Source: Polymorphobacter multimanifer
GTDB lineage: Bacteria > Pseudomonadota > Alphaproteobacteria > Sphingomonadales > Sphingomonadaceae
DNA: 64,000 nt
Reading direction: 5' to 3'
Assembly (NCBI RefSeq): GCF_014205635.1
Contig: NZ_JACIIV010000005.1
Coordinates: forward strand, 62,001-126,000
Shown here in pieces: positions 50,879 to 59,929 of this stretch. Every line of letters begins with the position of its first letter. The stretch's first letter is position 1. The position numbers and the translations under genes are program-made. The notes beneath the pieces were generated by a model, which was given only the letters and a program-made list of their open reading frames with translations, was not told where the DNA came from and ran no database searches.

Positions 50879-51262
50879 TTAACGCGTGCTGCCACTATCG
50901 GTGTTGGTGTTTCCGGTGCCAGTGCCAGTAGCGCCGGGCTCCATCGACGTCCCCATCGGGTCAGTCGTGTTGGGCTCCACGCTTGCAGGTGGCACGGTTC
51001 CACCCGGCATCGTTCCGCCGTCCATCGTGCCGGTGCCATCCATGGCGCCCGTGCCGCCCATCGTGCCGGTGCCGTCCATGGTGCCGGTGCCGCCCATGCC
51101 GTCGACGCCGCCGGTGGCGGGCGCCGTGTCGGCGGGGATGGCCACATCGGCCTCGGTGGTGCCGGTCGGTTCGGCACGCTCGCCGCATGCAGCGGCGGCG
51201 AAGGCGAGGGGGATGGCCAGCAGCAGACGAGCGGGGCTGGAACGCTTGGTGATGATGTTCAT
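50879..51262 (-). CDS. Gly/Thr/Met-rich repeat lipoprotein
   Basis: 127-residue predicted lipoprotein: signal peptide LLLAIPLAFAAAAC with Cys at residue 26. The mature part has Gly-Thr-Gly-Thr-Met-(Asp/Gly) repeats (about residues 56-80), then a Thr/Pro/Gly tail. CAGGAG lies 8 nt before ATG 51262. No family recognised. It is followed by the nested inverted repeats and the related gene at 50335-50745. Confidence 0.65.
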   Translation of the reverse strand: MNIITKRSSPARLLLAIPLAFAAAACGERAEPTGTTEADVAIPADTAPATGGVDGMGGTGTMDGTGTMGGTGAMDGTGTMDGGTMPGGTVPPASVEPNTTDPMGTSMEPGATGTGTGNTNTDSGSTR

Positions 51263-51352
51263 GTTGAAATCTCCTGAATTGTGGCTGTGAAAAGGCAACC
51301 TGCGTCTTCCACGCTGGTTCCCCACCTGGTCAGGAGGCTGGTTGTCTCGGGA

Positions 51353-52549
51353 TCAGCCGTTCGTGAATCCCGCTGAAAGGAAGCGTTCCGCAATCGCTGC
51401 ATGGAGTGCGGCGCCAGCGGGCATGACCGCCTCGTCGAGCGTCATGCGGTTGCTGTGGAGGCCGCAGCACTGCCGCCAGTCCGAGCCTTCGGCGGCGGCA
51501 CCGAGGAAGAACATGGCACCTGGCACCTTTTCGAGGACATAGGCGAAATCTTCGGCGCCCATGATCGGATGGGCGAGATCTTCCCAGCGGTCGGCGCCAA
51601 ACAGATCCTGCGTGACGCTGCGGCCGAGTGCCACGGCGCGTGCGTCGCACAGGGCGACCGGGAAGCCGGGCTCGAAGCGCACGTCGGCTGATGCACCATG
51701 TGCTGCGGCAATGCCGGTGACGAGGCGGGTGAGGCCCGCCTGCATCGCGGAACGGCGCTCGGGGGAGAGGGTGCGGACGGTGCCGACCATCAGCGCCTGT
51801 GCCGGGATGACATTGTCGGTGGTGCCGGCGACGAGCTTGCCGATGGTGACGATGGCCGGATCGAAGATCGGAACGGCGCGGGTGACATGGCTCTGGATGG
51901 CGAGCACGATCTCGCAGGCGATCGGCATCGGATCGAGCGCGTCGTGCGGCATCGAGGCATGGCCGCCGCGGCCATGGACGGTGATGAAAAGCCGGTCCGA
52001 CGAGGCGAGCAGCGGTCCCGGCCGGCCGGCGAAGACGCCGTGGCGGCCGTTGGGCATGATGTGGAGCGCGAAGGCGGCATCGGGGAGCGGATCGAGCAGG
52101 CCATCCTCGAGCATGAAGCGCGCACCATGATGCCCTTCCTCGCCGGGCTGGAACATGAACATGACCGACCCGGCGAGCTGCTCGCGCCGGGCGCAGAGGA
52201 GTTTGGCGGCGCCCACCAGCATCGCCACATGGCTGTCGTGGCCGCAGGCGTGCATCGTGTTGGGGGTGGTGGAGGCGAAGGCGAGGCCGGTGTCCTCGGG
52301 CATCGGCAGGGCGTCGGTGTCCCCGCGCAGCAGCACGGTGCGGCCGTTCTGGGGGCCGCGAAGGTGCGCGACCAGCCCGGTGGTGCTGGGGCCGGAGCGC
52401 CATTCGGGCGGCAGGCCGGCGAGGGCATCGCGGATCTTCGCGGCGGTGAGCGGGTTGTGAAGGCCGATTTCGGGCTCGGCATGGATGGCTCGGCGCAATG
52501 TTGTCAGATCGCCGGACAGCGCAACTGCTGCTTCGAGAAGATCAGACAT
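51353..52549 (-). CDS. M20-family amidohydrolase (hippurate hydrolase-like)
   Basis: 398-residue metal-dependent aminoacylase/carboxypeptidase. Motifs: LRRAIHAEPEIGLHNPLTA (N-terminal HAxPE), LLRGDTDALPMPEDTGLAF, HACGHDSHVAMLVGAAKLL (metal ligands), FQPGEEGHHGARFML (catalytic and metal Glu) and GAEDFAYVLEKVPGAMFFLG. The dimerisation domain spans about 185-300. The start overlaps the dienelactone hydrolase stop by 8 bp, so they form an operon. Substrate is probably an N-acyl or amide-linked amino acid. Confidence 0.92.
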   Translation of the reverse strand: MSDLLEAAVALSGDLTTLRRAIHAEPEIGLHNPLTAAKIRDALAGLPPEWRSGPSTTGLVAHLRGPQNGRTVLLRGDTDALPMPEDTGLAFASTTPNTMHACGHDSHVAMLVGAAKLLCARREQLAGSVMFMFQPGEEGHHGARFMLEDGLLDPLPDAAFALHIMPNGRHGVFAGRPGPLLASSDRLFITVHGRGGHASMPHDALDPMPIACEIVLAIQSHVTRAVPIFDPAIVTIGKLVAGTTDNVIPAQALMVGTVRTLSPERRSAMQAGLTRLVTGIAAAHGASADVRFEPGFPVALCDARAVALGRSVTQDLFGADRWEDLAHPIMGAEDFAYVLEKVPGAMFFLGAAAEGSDWRQCCGLHSNRMTLDEAVMPAGAALHAAIAERFLSAGFTNG

Positions 52550-53405
52550 GCTGCTTGAAATGCGCCATCATCTTGCCCCACGCGTCCTTGGCGGCGGCCT
52601 CGTTGAAGCTCGGGCGATAATCGGCGAGGAAGCCATGGTCGGCATCGGCATAGAGCTCGATCCTGCTTGCCCTGGCGTTCGGGTTTGTTGAGCCCTTGAG
52701 GGCGGCGTTCATCGCTTCGACATCGGTCACCGGAATGCCCTTGTCCCTGGCGCCATAAAGACCCAGCACCGGCGCGCCGAGCTTGTCCACCGAGGTGAGC
52801 GGATAGGGGCGCGAGGTGTCGGTGCCGCCCGAAAGCCGCCCGTACCAGGCGCCGCCGGCCCTGAGGCCGGGCACCTGCGCTGCCGCCATCCAGGTGACGG
52901 AGCCGCCCCAGCAGAAGCCGGTGATGGCGGTGCGGCCGCGGGCGGCGAAAAGCTGGTCGGCAAGCCAGTCGACCGTGGTCTTCACATCGCCCATCTGCTG
53001 GTCGAGCCCGGCGGTGTTGACGATCTCGCGCACCGCCGACATTTCGGTGAGGGTGACGATCTTGTTCTCGGGATCGGCGCGGTGGAAGAAGCCCGGTGCC
53101 ACCGCGACATAACCGGCCTGGGCGAAGCGGCGGCAGACGTCCTTGATCCACTGGTGGACGCCGAAGATTTCCGAAACGACGATCACCGCCGGATAGGTGC
53201 CGGCCTTGGCCGGGCGTGCGACATGGCCGGGAAGGCCGCCGGGCATCGTCACATCCTCGATGATGAGGCCGGTGGTGGGGGTGACGATCGGATCGGCTTC
53301 GGCGGCGGTGGCGAGCACGGCATAGCCGGCGGCGATGGCGGCAGCGGCCCCGCGGCGGGTGAGCGCATAATCGTCGGGCAGCGTTGCGGGGGGCAGGTCG
53401 GGCAT
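52542..53405 (-). CDS. Dienelactone hydrolase family protein
   Basis: 287-residue alpha/beta hydrolase. Residues 17-40 (GAAAAIAAGYAVLATAAEA) look like a twin-arginine-type or simple export signal (RRGAAAAIAAG). Catalytic triad candidates: Cys in ITGFCWGGSVTWM, Asp in LGLYGARDKGIPV and His in YADADHGFLADYR. IIVSEIFGVHQWIKDVCRRFA-like segment VVSEIFGVHQWIKDVCRR is typical. ATG 53405 is the first start with this layout. It is co-transcribed with the M20 gene and divergent from the sterol desaturase relative. Confidence 0.9.
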   Translation of the reverse strand: MPDLPPATLPDDYALTRRGAAAAIAAGYAVLATAAEADPIVTPTTGLIIEDVTMPGGLPGHVARPAKAGTYPAVIVVSEIFGVHQWIKDVCRRFAQAGYVAVAPGFFHRADPENKIVTLTEMSAVREIVNTAGLDQQMGDVKTTVDWLADQLFAARGRTAITGFCWGGSVTWMAAAQVPGLRAGGAWYGRLSGGTDTSRPYPLTSVDKLGAPVLGLYGARDKGIPVTDVEAMNAALKGSTNPNARASRIELYADADHGFLADYRPSFNEAAAKDAWGKMMAHFKQHV

Positions 53406-53462
53406 CACGGAATCCTTCGCAGGGGCTTGCGCTCTTTGCCCGCAGACTAGACCTTGAGCGCG

Positions 53463-54278
53463 ATGACACAAGAGCGGACGATTGGCGCAGCGCATATGCT
53501 GGGAGCAGGGCTCTTGGGAGTTGGCCTTCTGGGAGTCGGGCTGCTGTGGTGGGCCGAGCGGCGCTGGCCGCGGCGGATCCCGCGCGAGCGGCCGCTGGAT
53601 CGGCTGCCGGTCAATCTGGGGCTCGGCGCGATGAGCCTGACGGTGGTGGCGCTGGCCGAGCGGCCGCTGGCGGGGCGAGTGGCGGCGCGGGTGGAGGCGG
53701 GTCGACTGGGGCTGGCGCAGATGCTGCCGGCGCCGGCGTGGGTGCGCGACCTGGCCGGCGTGGTGCTGCTCGATTTCGCCACCTACCACTGGCATGTGGC
53801 GACGCACCGGGTGCCGCTGCTGTGGCGGCTGCACGCCGTCCACCATGCCGACCGCGACATGGACTGGACGACGGCGCTGCGCTTCCATGCCGCCGACATG
53901 GCGATCTCGGTGCCGGTGCGGATGGTCGAGGTGCGGCTGCTCGGGGTGAGCCCGCGGGCGCTGGAGATCTATGGCGCCTGGTTCTTCGCCAATGTCGCCT
54001 TCCACCATGCCAATCTGAAGCTGCCGTTCGACCGGCAACTGGCGTGGCTGTTCACGTCGCCGGGGATGCACGACATTCATCACCGGGCCGATGCGGCCGC
54101 GACCGACGCCAATTATTCGAGCGGCCTGAGCGTTTGGGACCGGATGTTCGGCAGCTTCTCAGACGCTCGGCCCGATGTGCCGATCGGCATCGCGGGCCAG
54201 ATCGGGGCGGCGCCCGGCCTTTTGGAGGCGTTGGCGCGACCTTTCGCGCCCGATGACAAAGCGTCGGCGCTTCCTTGA
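53463..54278 (+). CDS. Sterol desaturase / fatty acid hydroxylase family protein
   Basis: 271-residue di-iron membrane oxygenase. His clusters of the superfamily: YHWHVATHRVPLLWRLHAVHHAD (core HWHVATH and HAVHH), FHHANLK and HDIHHRAD. Two or three membrane segments are at about 13-35, 45-65 and 85-105. The first helix contains a Gly-Leu-Leu-Gly-Val repeat of 15-bp period. Lipid substrate unknown; relatives hydroxylate carotenoids, sterols or sphingoid chains. ATG 53463 is preferred to TTG 53454. Confidence 0.87.
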   Translation: MTQERTIGAAHMLGAGLLGVGLLGVGLLWWAERRWPRRIPRERPLDRLPVNLGLGAMSLTVVALAERPLAGRVAARVEAGRLGLAQMLPAPAWVRDLAGVVLLDFATYHWHVATHRVPLLWRLHAVHHADRDMDWTTALRFHAADMAISVPVRMVEVRLLGVSPRALEIYGAWFFANVAFHHANLKLPFDRQLAWLFTSPGMHDIHHRADAAATDANYSSGLSVWDRMFGSFSDARPDVPIGIAGQIGAAPGLLEALARPFAPDDKASALP

Positions 54279-54336
54279 AATTCGTGCCTCGTATCCCATC
54301 TTCGGGCGGCGGCCAGAGCCGCATGGGGAGCCTTTG

Positions 54337-54792
54337 ATGAAAAGATATATCTTGCCATTGTTGGTCGCGGCGCTGGCGGTGCAGTCCGCACAAGCGGGAG
54401 CACAGATGGGGCCACAGGCGCGAAAAGCGGCTTCAGGGCCTGCGACGACGCTGTCTCCCGAGCAGGCGGCGGACCGACAGGTGTGGATCGATGAACATGC
54501 GCGCTGGAATGCCGAGCATATGGCGGCGGCGCGGCGGCTGGAGGAGGTGGCGGCATCGCTCAAGCGGCACGACACCGGTTTCGACCAGCATGGGCAGGAA
54601 TTGCGCGTGCACGGAACCGATACGGCCGGCGCCGGGGCCGTCTTGCAGGCGCATCCGCGGCTGCGCACGGCGCATGAGCAGGCGCGCAATGTGCATGACG
54701 ATCTGATGGACGCAGTCGATGTCCTGACGCGCGTGCTCCGCAAGAACCTCGGCAAGAATCAGTCATTTCCGCCAGCGCCCGAGCGGCCGTGA
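54337..54792 (+). CDS. Exported hypothetical protein
   Basis: 151 residues, not recognised. A signal peptide MKRYILPLLVAALAVQSAQAGA is clear. The mature protein is helical and His-rich (DEHARWNAEHMAAARRLEEV, KRHDTGFDQHGQEL, RTAHEQARNVHDDLMDAVDVL), which might bind metal. GGGGAG lies 6 nt before ATG 54337. It follows the sterol desaturase relative by 58 bp on the same strand. Confidence 0.75.
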   Translation: MKRYILPLLVAALAVQSAQAGAQMGPQARKAASGPATTLSPEQAADRQVWIDEHARWNAEHMAAARRLEEVAASLKRHDTGFDQHGQELRVHGTDTAGAGAVLQAHPRLRTAHEQARNVHDDLMDAVDVLTRVLRKNLGKNQSFPPAPERP

Positions 54793-54799
54793 CGGTGGA

Positions 54800-55702
54800 T
54801 CAGGCCTTGGGGCGGTAGCGGATCAACCCTTCCTGCTGCACGGCGGCGACCAAAGTGCCATCCGCACCATAAACGAGCGCGCGGTTGAGGCCGCGGCCGC
54901 CGCCCGCGACCGGGCTGTCACCATCGAACAGCAGCCAGTCGTTCATGTTCGGCGTCGCGTAGAACCAGATGGCATGATCGAGCGAGGCGGCCTGCAGGCG
55001 CGGGTTGGTCCAGGCGACGGCGTGCGGCTGCAGGCAGATGTCGAGCATCGTCATGTCCGAGGCGTAGGCGAACAGCGCGCGCGCCAGCGCCGGGTCGATG
55101 TCTGCCAGCGGGGCGGCGAGGCGGCACCAGTTCTGGCTGAACGGCGGTGCCGCGATGGGGTTGAACACGTCGAAGACCACGGCAGGCTTGAATTCGATTG
55201 GCCGTTCGCGTGCCAGCCACATGCTGCGATAGGGCTCGGGCGTCTGTTCGGCGTGGCGAAGCGTCAGTTCTGCCTCGTTCAGAAGCGTTTCGGGCGCAGG
55301 GGCCGCCGGCATCGAACTGGCATGGGAAAGCCCGGCCTCCTCGGTCTGGAAGCTCGCGGCCATGTTGAAGATCGGCTTGCCCTGTTGCAGCGCCACGACA
55401 CGCCGGGTGGTGAAGCTGCCGCCATCGCGGTCGCGCTCGACCTTGTAGACGATGGGGTGGGCGGGATCTCCGGCGCGGATGAAATAGGCGTGGAGCGAAT
55501 GGCAGAGCCGTTCGGCCGGCACGGTGCGCGAGGCGGCGACGAGCGCTTGCGCCACGACCTGGCCGCCGTAGACGCGCTTCCAGCCCTCGTCGCGGGTGGC
55601 GCCGCGATAAAGATCGGTATCGAGCTCCTCGATGTCGAGAAGCTCGATGAGGCGGGTGACGCTGCTTGCGAGGTCGGGGGCGGCGAGGTCGGGGCTGTTC
55701 AT
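54800..55702 (-). CDS. tesB: Acyl-CoA thioesterase II
   Basis: 300-residue double-hotdog thioesterase that hydrolyses medium- and long-chain acyl-CoA. Family sequence: LYRGATRDEGWKRVYGGQVVAQALVAASRTV (core VYGGQVVAQALVAASRTV), LHAYFIRAGDPAHPIVYKVERDRDGGSFTTRRV (core YFIRAGDPAHPIVYKVERD), ASLDHAIWFYATPNMNDWLLFD (core SLDHAIWFY, catalytic Asp) and RGLNRALVYGADGTLVA. It ends 8 bp from the exported hypothetical gene, convergent. Confidence 0.95.
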   Translation of the reverse strand: MNSPDLAAPDLASSVTRLIELLDIEELDTDLYRGATRDEGWKRVYGGQVVAQALVAASRTVPAERLCHSLHAYFIRAGDPAHPIVYKVERDRDGGSFTTRRVVALQQGKPIFNMAASFQTEEAGLSHASSMPAAPAPETLLNEAELTLRHAEQTPEPYRSMWLARERPIEFKPAVVFDVFNPIAAPPFSQNWCRLAAPLADIDPALARALFAYASDMTMLDICLQPHAVAWTNPRLQAASLDHAIWFYATPNMNDWLLFDGDSPVAGGGRGLNRALVYGADGTLVAAVQQEGLIRYRPKA

Positions 55703-55818
55703 GTCCGCTCCCTAGCGGGCGGGAAGGCTTCCGTCGACACTCCCGAACAGTCCTCCATGAGAGAGACAGTTGACAGGGGGGAGGCCGCTCTCTATCGCGC
55801 ACCTTCCGCAGCGGTTAT

Positions 55819-55895
<77 letters not shown>

Positions 55896-55902
55896 CCCCC
55901 TT

Positions 55903-56223
55903 TTACCGGGTGGCGGTTTCGGCCCTCAGGGCTTCCCAGCGGTCCATTTCATGCGCGATCGAGGTTTCGACCAGAAGCTCCCACAGCGCTTCGGCAAGGC
56001 CATCGGGGAGGCCGGCCGCTCCGGCAGCGGCGGCGGCATTTGCGATGACCTGCGCCTTGCGCGCCTCGTCCCGCACCTGGTTTCGCGCCGGCTTGATGCG
56101 AGCCGCGGCATCCATATAGGCGAAGCGGCGGGCGAGCAGCGCCACCAGTTCGCGGTCGAGCGCGTCGACGCCGGCGCGCACCTCGGCCATGGTCTCGCAG
56201 TCGGGGCCGGGCTTCACGATCAT
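55903..56223 (-). CDS. Chorismate mutase, AroQ class
   Basis: 106-residue all-helical chorismate mutase converting chorismate to prephenate for Phe/Tyr synthesis. The AroQ layout is visible: RAGVDALDRELVALLARRFAYMDAAARIK (core VDALDRELVALLARRFAY), then RDEARKAQVIANAAAAA and a third helix LAEALWELLVETSIAHEMDRW (core LWELLVETSIAHE). Its 5' end overlaps the DUF2842 gene by 4 bp. The 3' end is 7 bp from tRNA-Asp on the other strand. Confidence 0.9.
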   Translation of the reverse strand: MIVKPGPDCETMAEVRAGVDALDRELVALLARRFAYMDAAARIKPARNQVRDEARKAQVIANAAAAAGAAGLPDGLAEALWELLVETSIAHEMDRWEALRAETATR

Positions 56224-56447
56224 TTCGTTGCCCGCCAGCGGCCGGTGTTCATCCAGATGAACAATGGCTTCAACGGCAGCACCCAGGCGAGGCCGAAGAC
56301 CAGATAGGCCGCGACCTTGAAGACGGTCGGCAGCGCGTTGAGCGTGTCCGCCATGGTGACGACAATGAGGGCATAGACGATGAGCCAGGCGAGGATGGCG
56401 AGGACGCCGACCGGCTTGCGCCACGAGGGTTCTGTTACTGGGACCAT
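56220..56447 (-). CDS. DUF2842 membrane protein
   Basis: 75-residue protein with two membrane helices (VLAILAWLIVYALIVVTMA and LPTVFKVAAYLVFGLAWVLPL) and the family end PLFIWMNTGRW. DUF2842 is confined to alphaproteobacteria and has no known function. ATG 56447 is chosen for the family length; the upstream in-frame part is antisense overlap with the 5-FTHF ligase. Coupled to chorismate mutase (4-bp overlap) and 10 bp downstream of the ligase gene. Confidence 0.85.
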   Translation of the reverse strand: MVPVTEPSWRKPVGVLAILAWLIVYALIVVTMADTLNALPTVFKVAAYLVFGLAWVLPLKPLFIWMNTGRWRATK

Positions 56448-56457
56448 GCGGCTTGCC

Positions 56458-57063
56458 CTAGCGGTTTGCGGCGCAATCGACCAGACGCTGCGGCGTCGCA
56501 ATCCAGTCGAGGCGCTGGTCATGCGGTTCGTGCGGCAGCAGCTCGGCGATCTGGCATTCCCAGGCGAGGCCGACCGCCACCACCGGACCAAGCGTGCGAA
56601 GCCGGGCGAGAGTGCGGTCGTAATAGCCGCCGCCCTGGCCGAGGCGGACGCCTTCCAGCGTGGCGGCAATGAGCGGCACCAGCAGCAGGCGGGGGGTGAA
56701 GATGGGTGCCGTGGGGGCGGGCTGGGGGATGCCGAGGGGACCGGGCACCAGATCCTTCCAGTCGGCAAGGTGGAAGCTCAGGTCGCGCCCGGTGATGCGG
56801 GGGAAGCCGTGCGCGGCGAACAGCCGTTCCACGAACTGCGGGTCGATCTCGTCGCCGATCGAAGCGTAGCTCGCGACGGGCAAGGCGGCCTCGGGCCGGG
56901 TGAGCAGCGGGGTGGCCATGGTGGCAAGCTGGCGGTCGGACGCTTCGCGCGCTGCCGGGGACAGGCTGGCGACGAAGGCCTGCCGGCGGTCCCGGTAGAG
57001 TTGCCGCGCGGCGCGTTTGCTGTCGGATGAAAGAGTGGCGGGACCACCGTGGGTCGTTTGCAT
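56458..57063 (-). CDS. 5-formyltetrahydrofolate cyclo-ligase
   Basis: 201-residue enzyme returning 5-formyl-THF to the folate pool with ATP. Family motifs: LRQ-type start RAARQLYRDRRQAF, ALPVASYASIGDEIDP, DLVPGPLGIPQPAP and the ATP-binding GVRLGQGGGYYDRTLARL (core RLGQGGGYYDRTLA). It is downstream of the 6S RNA locus on the same strand, an order conserved from gamma- to alphaproteobacteria, and is probably read partly from the 6S promoter. Confidence 0.95.
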   Translation of the reverse strand: MQTTHGGPATLSSDSKRAARQLYRDRRQAFVASLSPAAREASDRQLATMATPLLTRPEAALPVASYASIGDEIDPQFVERLFAAHGFPRITGRDLSFHLADWKDLVPGPLGIPQPAPTAPIFTPRLLLVPLIAATLEGVRLGQGGGYYDRTLARLRTLGPVVAVGLAWECQIAELLPHEPHDQRLDWIATPQRLVDCAANR

Positions 57064-57065
57064 GA

Positions 57066-57213
57066 AGATCCTCTGACGCCAGGTACGTCAGGTGGGCGCC
57101 GGGTAGGACAGACCAGGATCTGCCCAGAGCCAGCTCCCTTAGGATGTTAATCGCCTCAGGGATGCTCGTCGCTCGTGCCGGGCAGTACCCGCCACCCCCA
57201 AGATAGGGCGGCG
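57066..57213 (-). ncRNA. ssrS: 6S RNA
   Basis: The 161-bp gap between zapA and the 5-FTHF ligase gene matches the conserved position of 6S RNA, which binds sigma-70 RNA polymerase in stationary phase. The minus-strand sequence has GC-rich terminal pairing (GGGTGGCGGGTACTGCC with GGGTAGGAC/GGCGCCCACC-side segments), a central CCCT...AGGG hairpin around GGCGATTAACATCC, and a CTGACG...CGTCAG hairpin at its 3' end (57073-57091). Boundaries are approximate. Confidence 0.75.
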
Positions 57214-57224
57214 CCGGCCAATTC

Positions 57225-57563
57225 TCAAGCGGTGGTTTTATGTCCTGCGGATTCGAGCGTGCCAGCCAGTGCCTCGACGCGCGCGGTCATCGCTTCGAGC
57301 CAGGCAACAAGCGCCGGATCGGTGCCGATGGCGGCGGCTGCCAGCGGGGCCTCCTTTGCCGTCCGCTCCTCGTGCAGCTCATCGGCGACCATCAGCGCCA
57401 CCATCAGCAGCAGCCGCTGTTCCGCCATGGTGCCGAGCTGCGCGGTGAGCGCCTGCGCCTTGGCTTCGAGCCCGGCGACCAGCGCCAGCAGGTGCGGCTC
57501 ATCGCCGTCGCGGCAGGCGAGCGGATAGTTGCGGCCGGCGATATGGGCGGAGACCTGTGCCAT
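57225..57563 (-). CDS. zapA: Cell division protein ZapA
   Basis: 112-residue FtsZ-ring stabiliser. N-terminal beta part AQVSAHIAGRNYPLACRDGDEPHLLALVAGLEAKA (core GRNYPLACRDGDEPHLLAL) and a coiled-coil tail including LLLMVALMVADELHEER. Length and the GdE-x-L pattern fit ZapA. Its start shares one base with the stop of the small coiled-coil gene upstream, and 6S RNA follows, both usual for zapA. Confidence 0.92.
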   Translation of the reverse strand: MAQVSAHIAGRNYPLACRDGDEPHLLALVAGLEAKAQALTAQLGTMAEQRLLLMVALMVADELHEERTAKEAPLAAAAIGTDPALVAWLEAMTARVEALAGTLESAGHKTTA

Positions 57564-57718
57564 CAGCGTTCGTCCGCGAGCAGCGTGTCGAGGGTGGCAA
57601 GCGCCTCGCGGGCGGCAGCCTCGATCGCGTGATGGCGTGCCGCTTCTTCGCGCGCAGCGGCGGCAGCGGCCTCGATCCTGTCGAGGGCGGCTTCAAGGCG
57701 GGCAGCGAGGGGAACCAA
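57563..57718 (-). CDS. Small coiled-coil protein upstream of zapA
   Basis: About 51 residues, one long Ala/Glu-rich helix (LAARLEAALDRIEAAAAAAR, then HHAIEAAAREALATLDTLL). Not recognised as a named family, but a short helical protein upstream of zapA is common in alphaproteobacteria. The start is uncertain: TTG 57718 is the first usual codon; the open frame continues upstream without ATG or GTG, and a slightly earlier ATT is possible. One-base overlap with zapA supports a real gene. Confidence 0.55.
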   Translation of the reverse strand: MVPLAARLEAALDRIEAAAAAAREEAARHHAIEAAAREALATLDTLLADER

Positions 57719-57942
57719 ATCGGAAATGTTAATCGTCCAAAAACAGAAGGTTGCAGCGGTCGCATAACAGGCCCGTTGAGAGTGCGTCAATCGGTGGCTG
57801 GCCGGTGTTGCGCCAGAACGTGCCGTACGGATGCTGCACCTGCGGTTGACGCCTGCAGGAGGCTGTGGCCATTGTCCGCCACGATTCGGCGGTTCGCACC
57901 CCAAGTCTTTGAGGATGTTCACTTTACCATGATCGGGCAGCG

Positions 57943-59916
57943 ATGAGCGAAATGCGAGCCATGGCCAATGCCGTGCGGGCGCTGGCAATGGATGCGGTGG
58001 TTGCCGCCAATTCGGGCCATTCGGGCATGCCGATGGGCATGGCCGATGCCGCGACGGTGCTCTTCACCCGCTATCTGAAGTACGATCCCGCCGCCCCGCA
58101 TTGGGCGGACCGCGATCGCTTCGTGCTGTCCGCCGGGCATGGCTCGATGCTTATCTATGCGCTGTTGCACCTGACCGGCTATGCGCGGCCCACATTGGAC
58201 GATATCAAGGCCTTCCGCCAGCTGGGCTCGCCCTGTGCCGGGCACCCCGAGGTGCATGAGCTCGAAGGCGTGGAGACGACCACCGGCCCGCTGGGGCAGG
58301 GGCTGGCGACCGCCGTGGGCATGGCGATGGCCGAGCGCGCGCTCAACAGCGTCTATGGCGATGGACTCGTCGATCATCGCACCTGGGTGGTGGCGGGGGA
58401 TGGCTGCCTGATGGAAGGGATCAGCCATGAGGCGATCGGGCTGGCGGGCCATCTGCAGCTCCGCCGGCTCAATGTGCTGTGGGACGATAACGGCATCTCG
58501 ATCGACGGGCCGGTGAGCCTGTCCTCCAACGAAGACGTGCGCGCGCGATTCGTTGCAGCCGGCTGGCATGTCGTGAGCTGCGACGGCCATGATTCCGAAG
58601 CCGTGGCGGCAGCGCTGGCCGAAGCCATGGCCGATGCGCGGCCGTCGCTCGTCGCGTGCAAGACGACGATCGGCTATGGCTCGGCGGCCAAGGGCGGCAC
58701 TGCGGCAGCGCATGGCGCGCTGGGTGCGGCCGATGTCGAGGCGGTCAAGGCGGCACTCGGCTGGCCGCATGGCGCTTTCGAGGTGCCCGAGGATATCCGC
58801 GCTTCCTGGCGCGCGGCCGGTGGCCGGGGTGCTGCTGCTCGCGCCGAATGGGAGGCGCGGCTGGCAGCATCGGGCAAGCAGCAAGAATTCGACGCGCGGA
58901 TGGCGGGCGACCTGCCGGCGGGCGCTGCCGATGCGCTCGCCTCCCATGCCGTGCAGCTCCGTGCCGATGCGCCCAAGGTGGCGACACGCAAGGCGAGCGA
59001 GATGGTGCTGGGCGTGCTCAACCCGCTGGTGCCGGCACTGCTCGGTGGCTCGGCCGACCTGACCGGCTCCAACTTCACGCGTACGGGCGGGCAGGGCGTG
59101 TTTGGCGCTCCCGATTATGCCGGGCGGCATGTGCATTACGGAATCCGCGAGTTCGGCATGGCGGCGGCGATGAACGGCATGGCGCTGCATGGCGGCATCA
59201 TCCCCTATGGCGGCACCTTCCTGGTGTTTTCGGACTATGCACGCGCCGCGATCCGGCTTTCGGCGATCCAGACGGCGCGCGCCGTCTATGTGTTCACCCA
59301 TGATTCGATCGGGGTGGGCGAGGATGGCCCGACGCACCAGCCGATCGAGCATGTGATGAGCCTGCGGCTGATCCCCGGCCTTGCCGTCTATCGGCCCGCC
59401 GATGCGGTGGAGACCGCCGAGGCCTGGGCGCTGGCGCTCGAAGATGCCCACCGGCCTTCGGTGCTCGCACTTTCCCGCCAGAACCTGCCGGCGGTGCGGC
59501 GCAGCGGCGATGGCCTCGATGGCAACATGACCGCGCGTGGTGCGTATCGGCTGAAGGCCGCCGAAGCCGCGCGGCGCGTGGTGCTGATCGGCACCGGCTC
59601 CGAGGTCGAGGTGACGCTCGCGGCAGCGGCAGTGCTCGAATCCCGAGGGATCGGCGCCGATGTGGTGTCGATGCCGTGCTGGGAGCGGTTTGCCGAACAG
59701 CCGCTGGACTATCGTCGCGAGCTGCTGCCTGCGAACGTGACCCGCGTCGCCGTCGAGGCCGGGGTGACGCTCGGCTGGGAGCGCTGGACCGGCGATGACG
59801 GGCTGGTGATCGGCATCGACAGCTTCGGCGCGTCGGGTCCGGCGGGTGATTTGTACAAGCATTTCGGGTTGACCGGCGACGCTGTGGCGGCGCGGGTGAT
59901 CGCGCATCTGGGTTGA
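57943..59916 (+). CDS. tkt: Transketolase
   Basis: 657-residue thiamine-diphosphate enzyme of the pentose phosphate pathway and, in autotrophs, the Calvin cycle. N-terminal [44 protein letters not shown]/Mg motif [20 protein letters not shown] with DDN, GKTT-like [19 protein letters not shown] (core [12 protein letters not shown]), and the second domain [21 protein letters not shown] (core [18 protein letters not shown]) and [18 protein letters not shown]. It opens a run of sugar-phosphate genes; the 185 bp upstream hold no other gene. Confidence 0.97.
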   Translation: MSEMRAMANAVRALAMDAVVAANSGHSGMPMGMADAATVLFTRYLKYDPAAPHWADRDRFVLSAGHGSMLIYALLHLTGYARPTLDDIKAFRQLGSPCAGHPEVHELEGVETTTGPLGQGLATAVGMAMAERALNSVYGDGLVDHRTWVVAGDGCLMEGISHEAIGLAGHLQLRRLNVLWDDNGISIDGPVSLSSNEDVRARFVAAGWHVVSCDGHDSEAVAAALAEAMADARPSLVACKTTIGYGSAAKGGTAAAHGALGAADVEAVKAALGWPHGAFEVPEDIRASWRAAGGRGAAARAEWEARLAASGKQQEFDARMAGDLPAGAADALASHAVQLRADAPKVATRKASEMVLGVLNPLVPALLGGSADLTGSNFTRTGGQGVFGAPDYAGRHVHYGIREFGMAAAMNGMALHGGIIPYGGTFLVFSDYARAAIRLSAIQTARAVYVFTHDSIGVGEDGPTHQPIEHVMSLRLIPGLAVYRPADAVETAEAWALALEDAHRPSVLALSRQNLPAVRRSGDGLDGNMTARGAYRLKAAEAARRVVLIGTGSEVEVTLAAAAVLESRGIGADVVSMPCWERFAEQPLDYRRELLPANVTRVAVEAGVTLGWERWTGDDGLVIGIDSFGASGPAGDLYKHFGLTGDAVAARVIAHLG

Positions 59917-59929
59917 GAGGAATTTGAAC

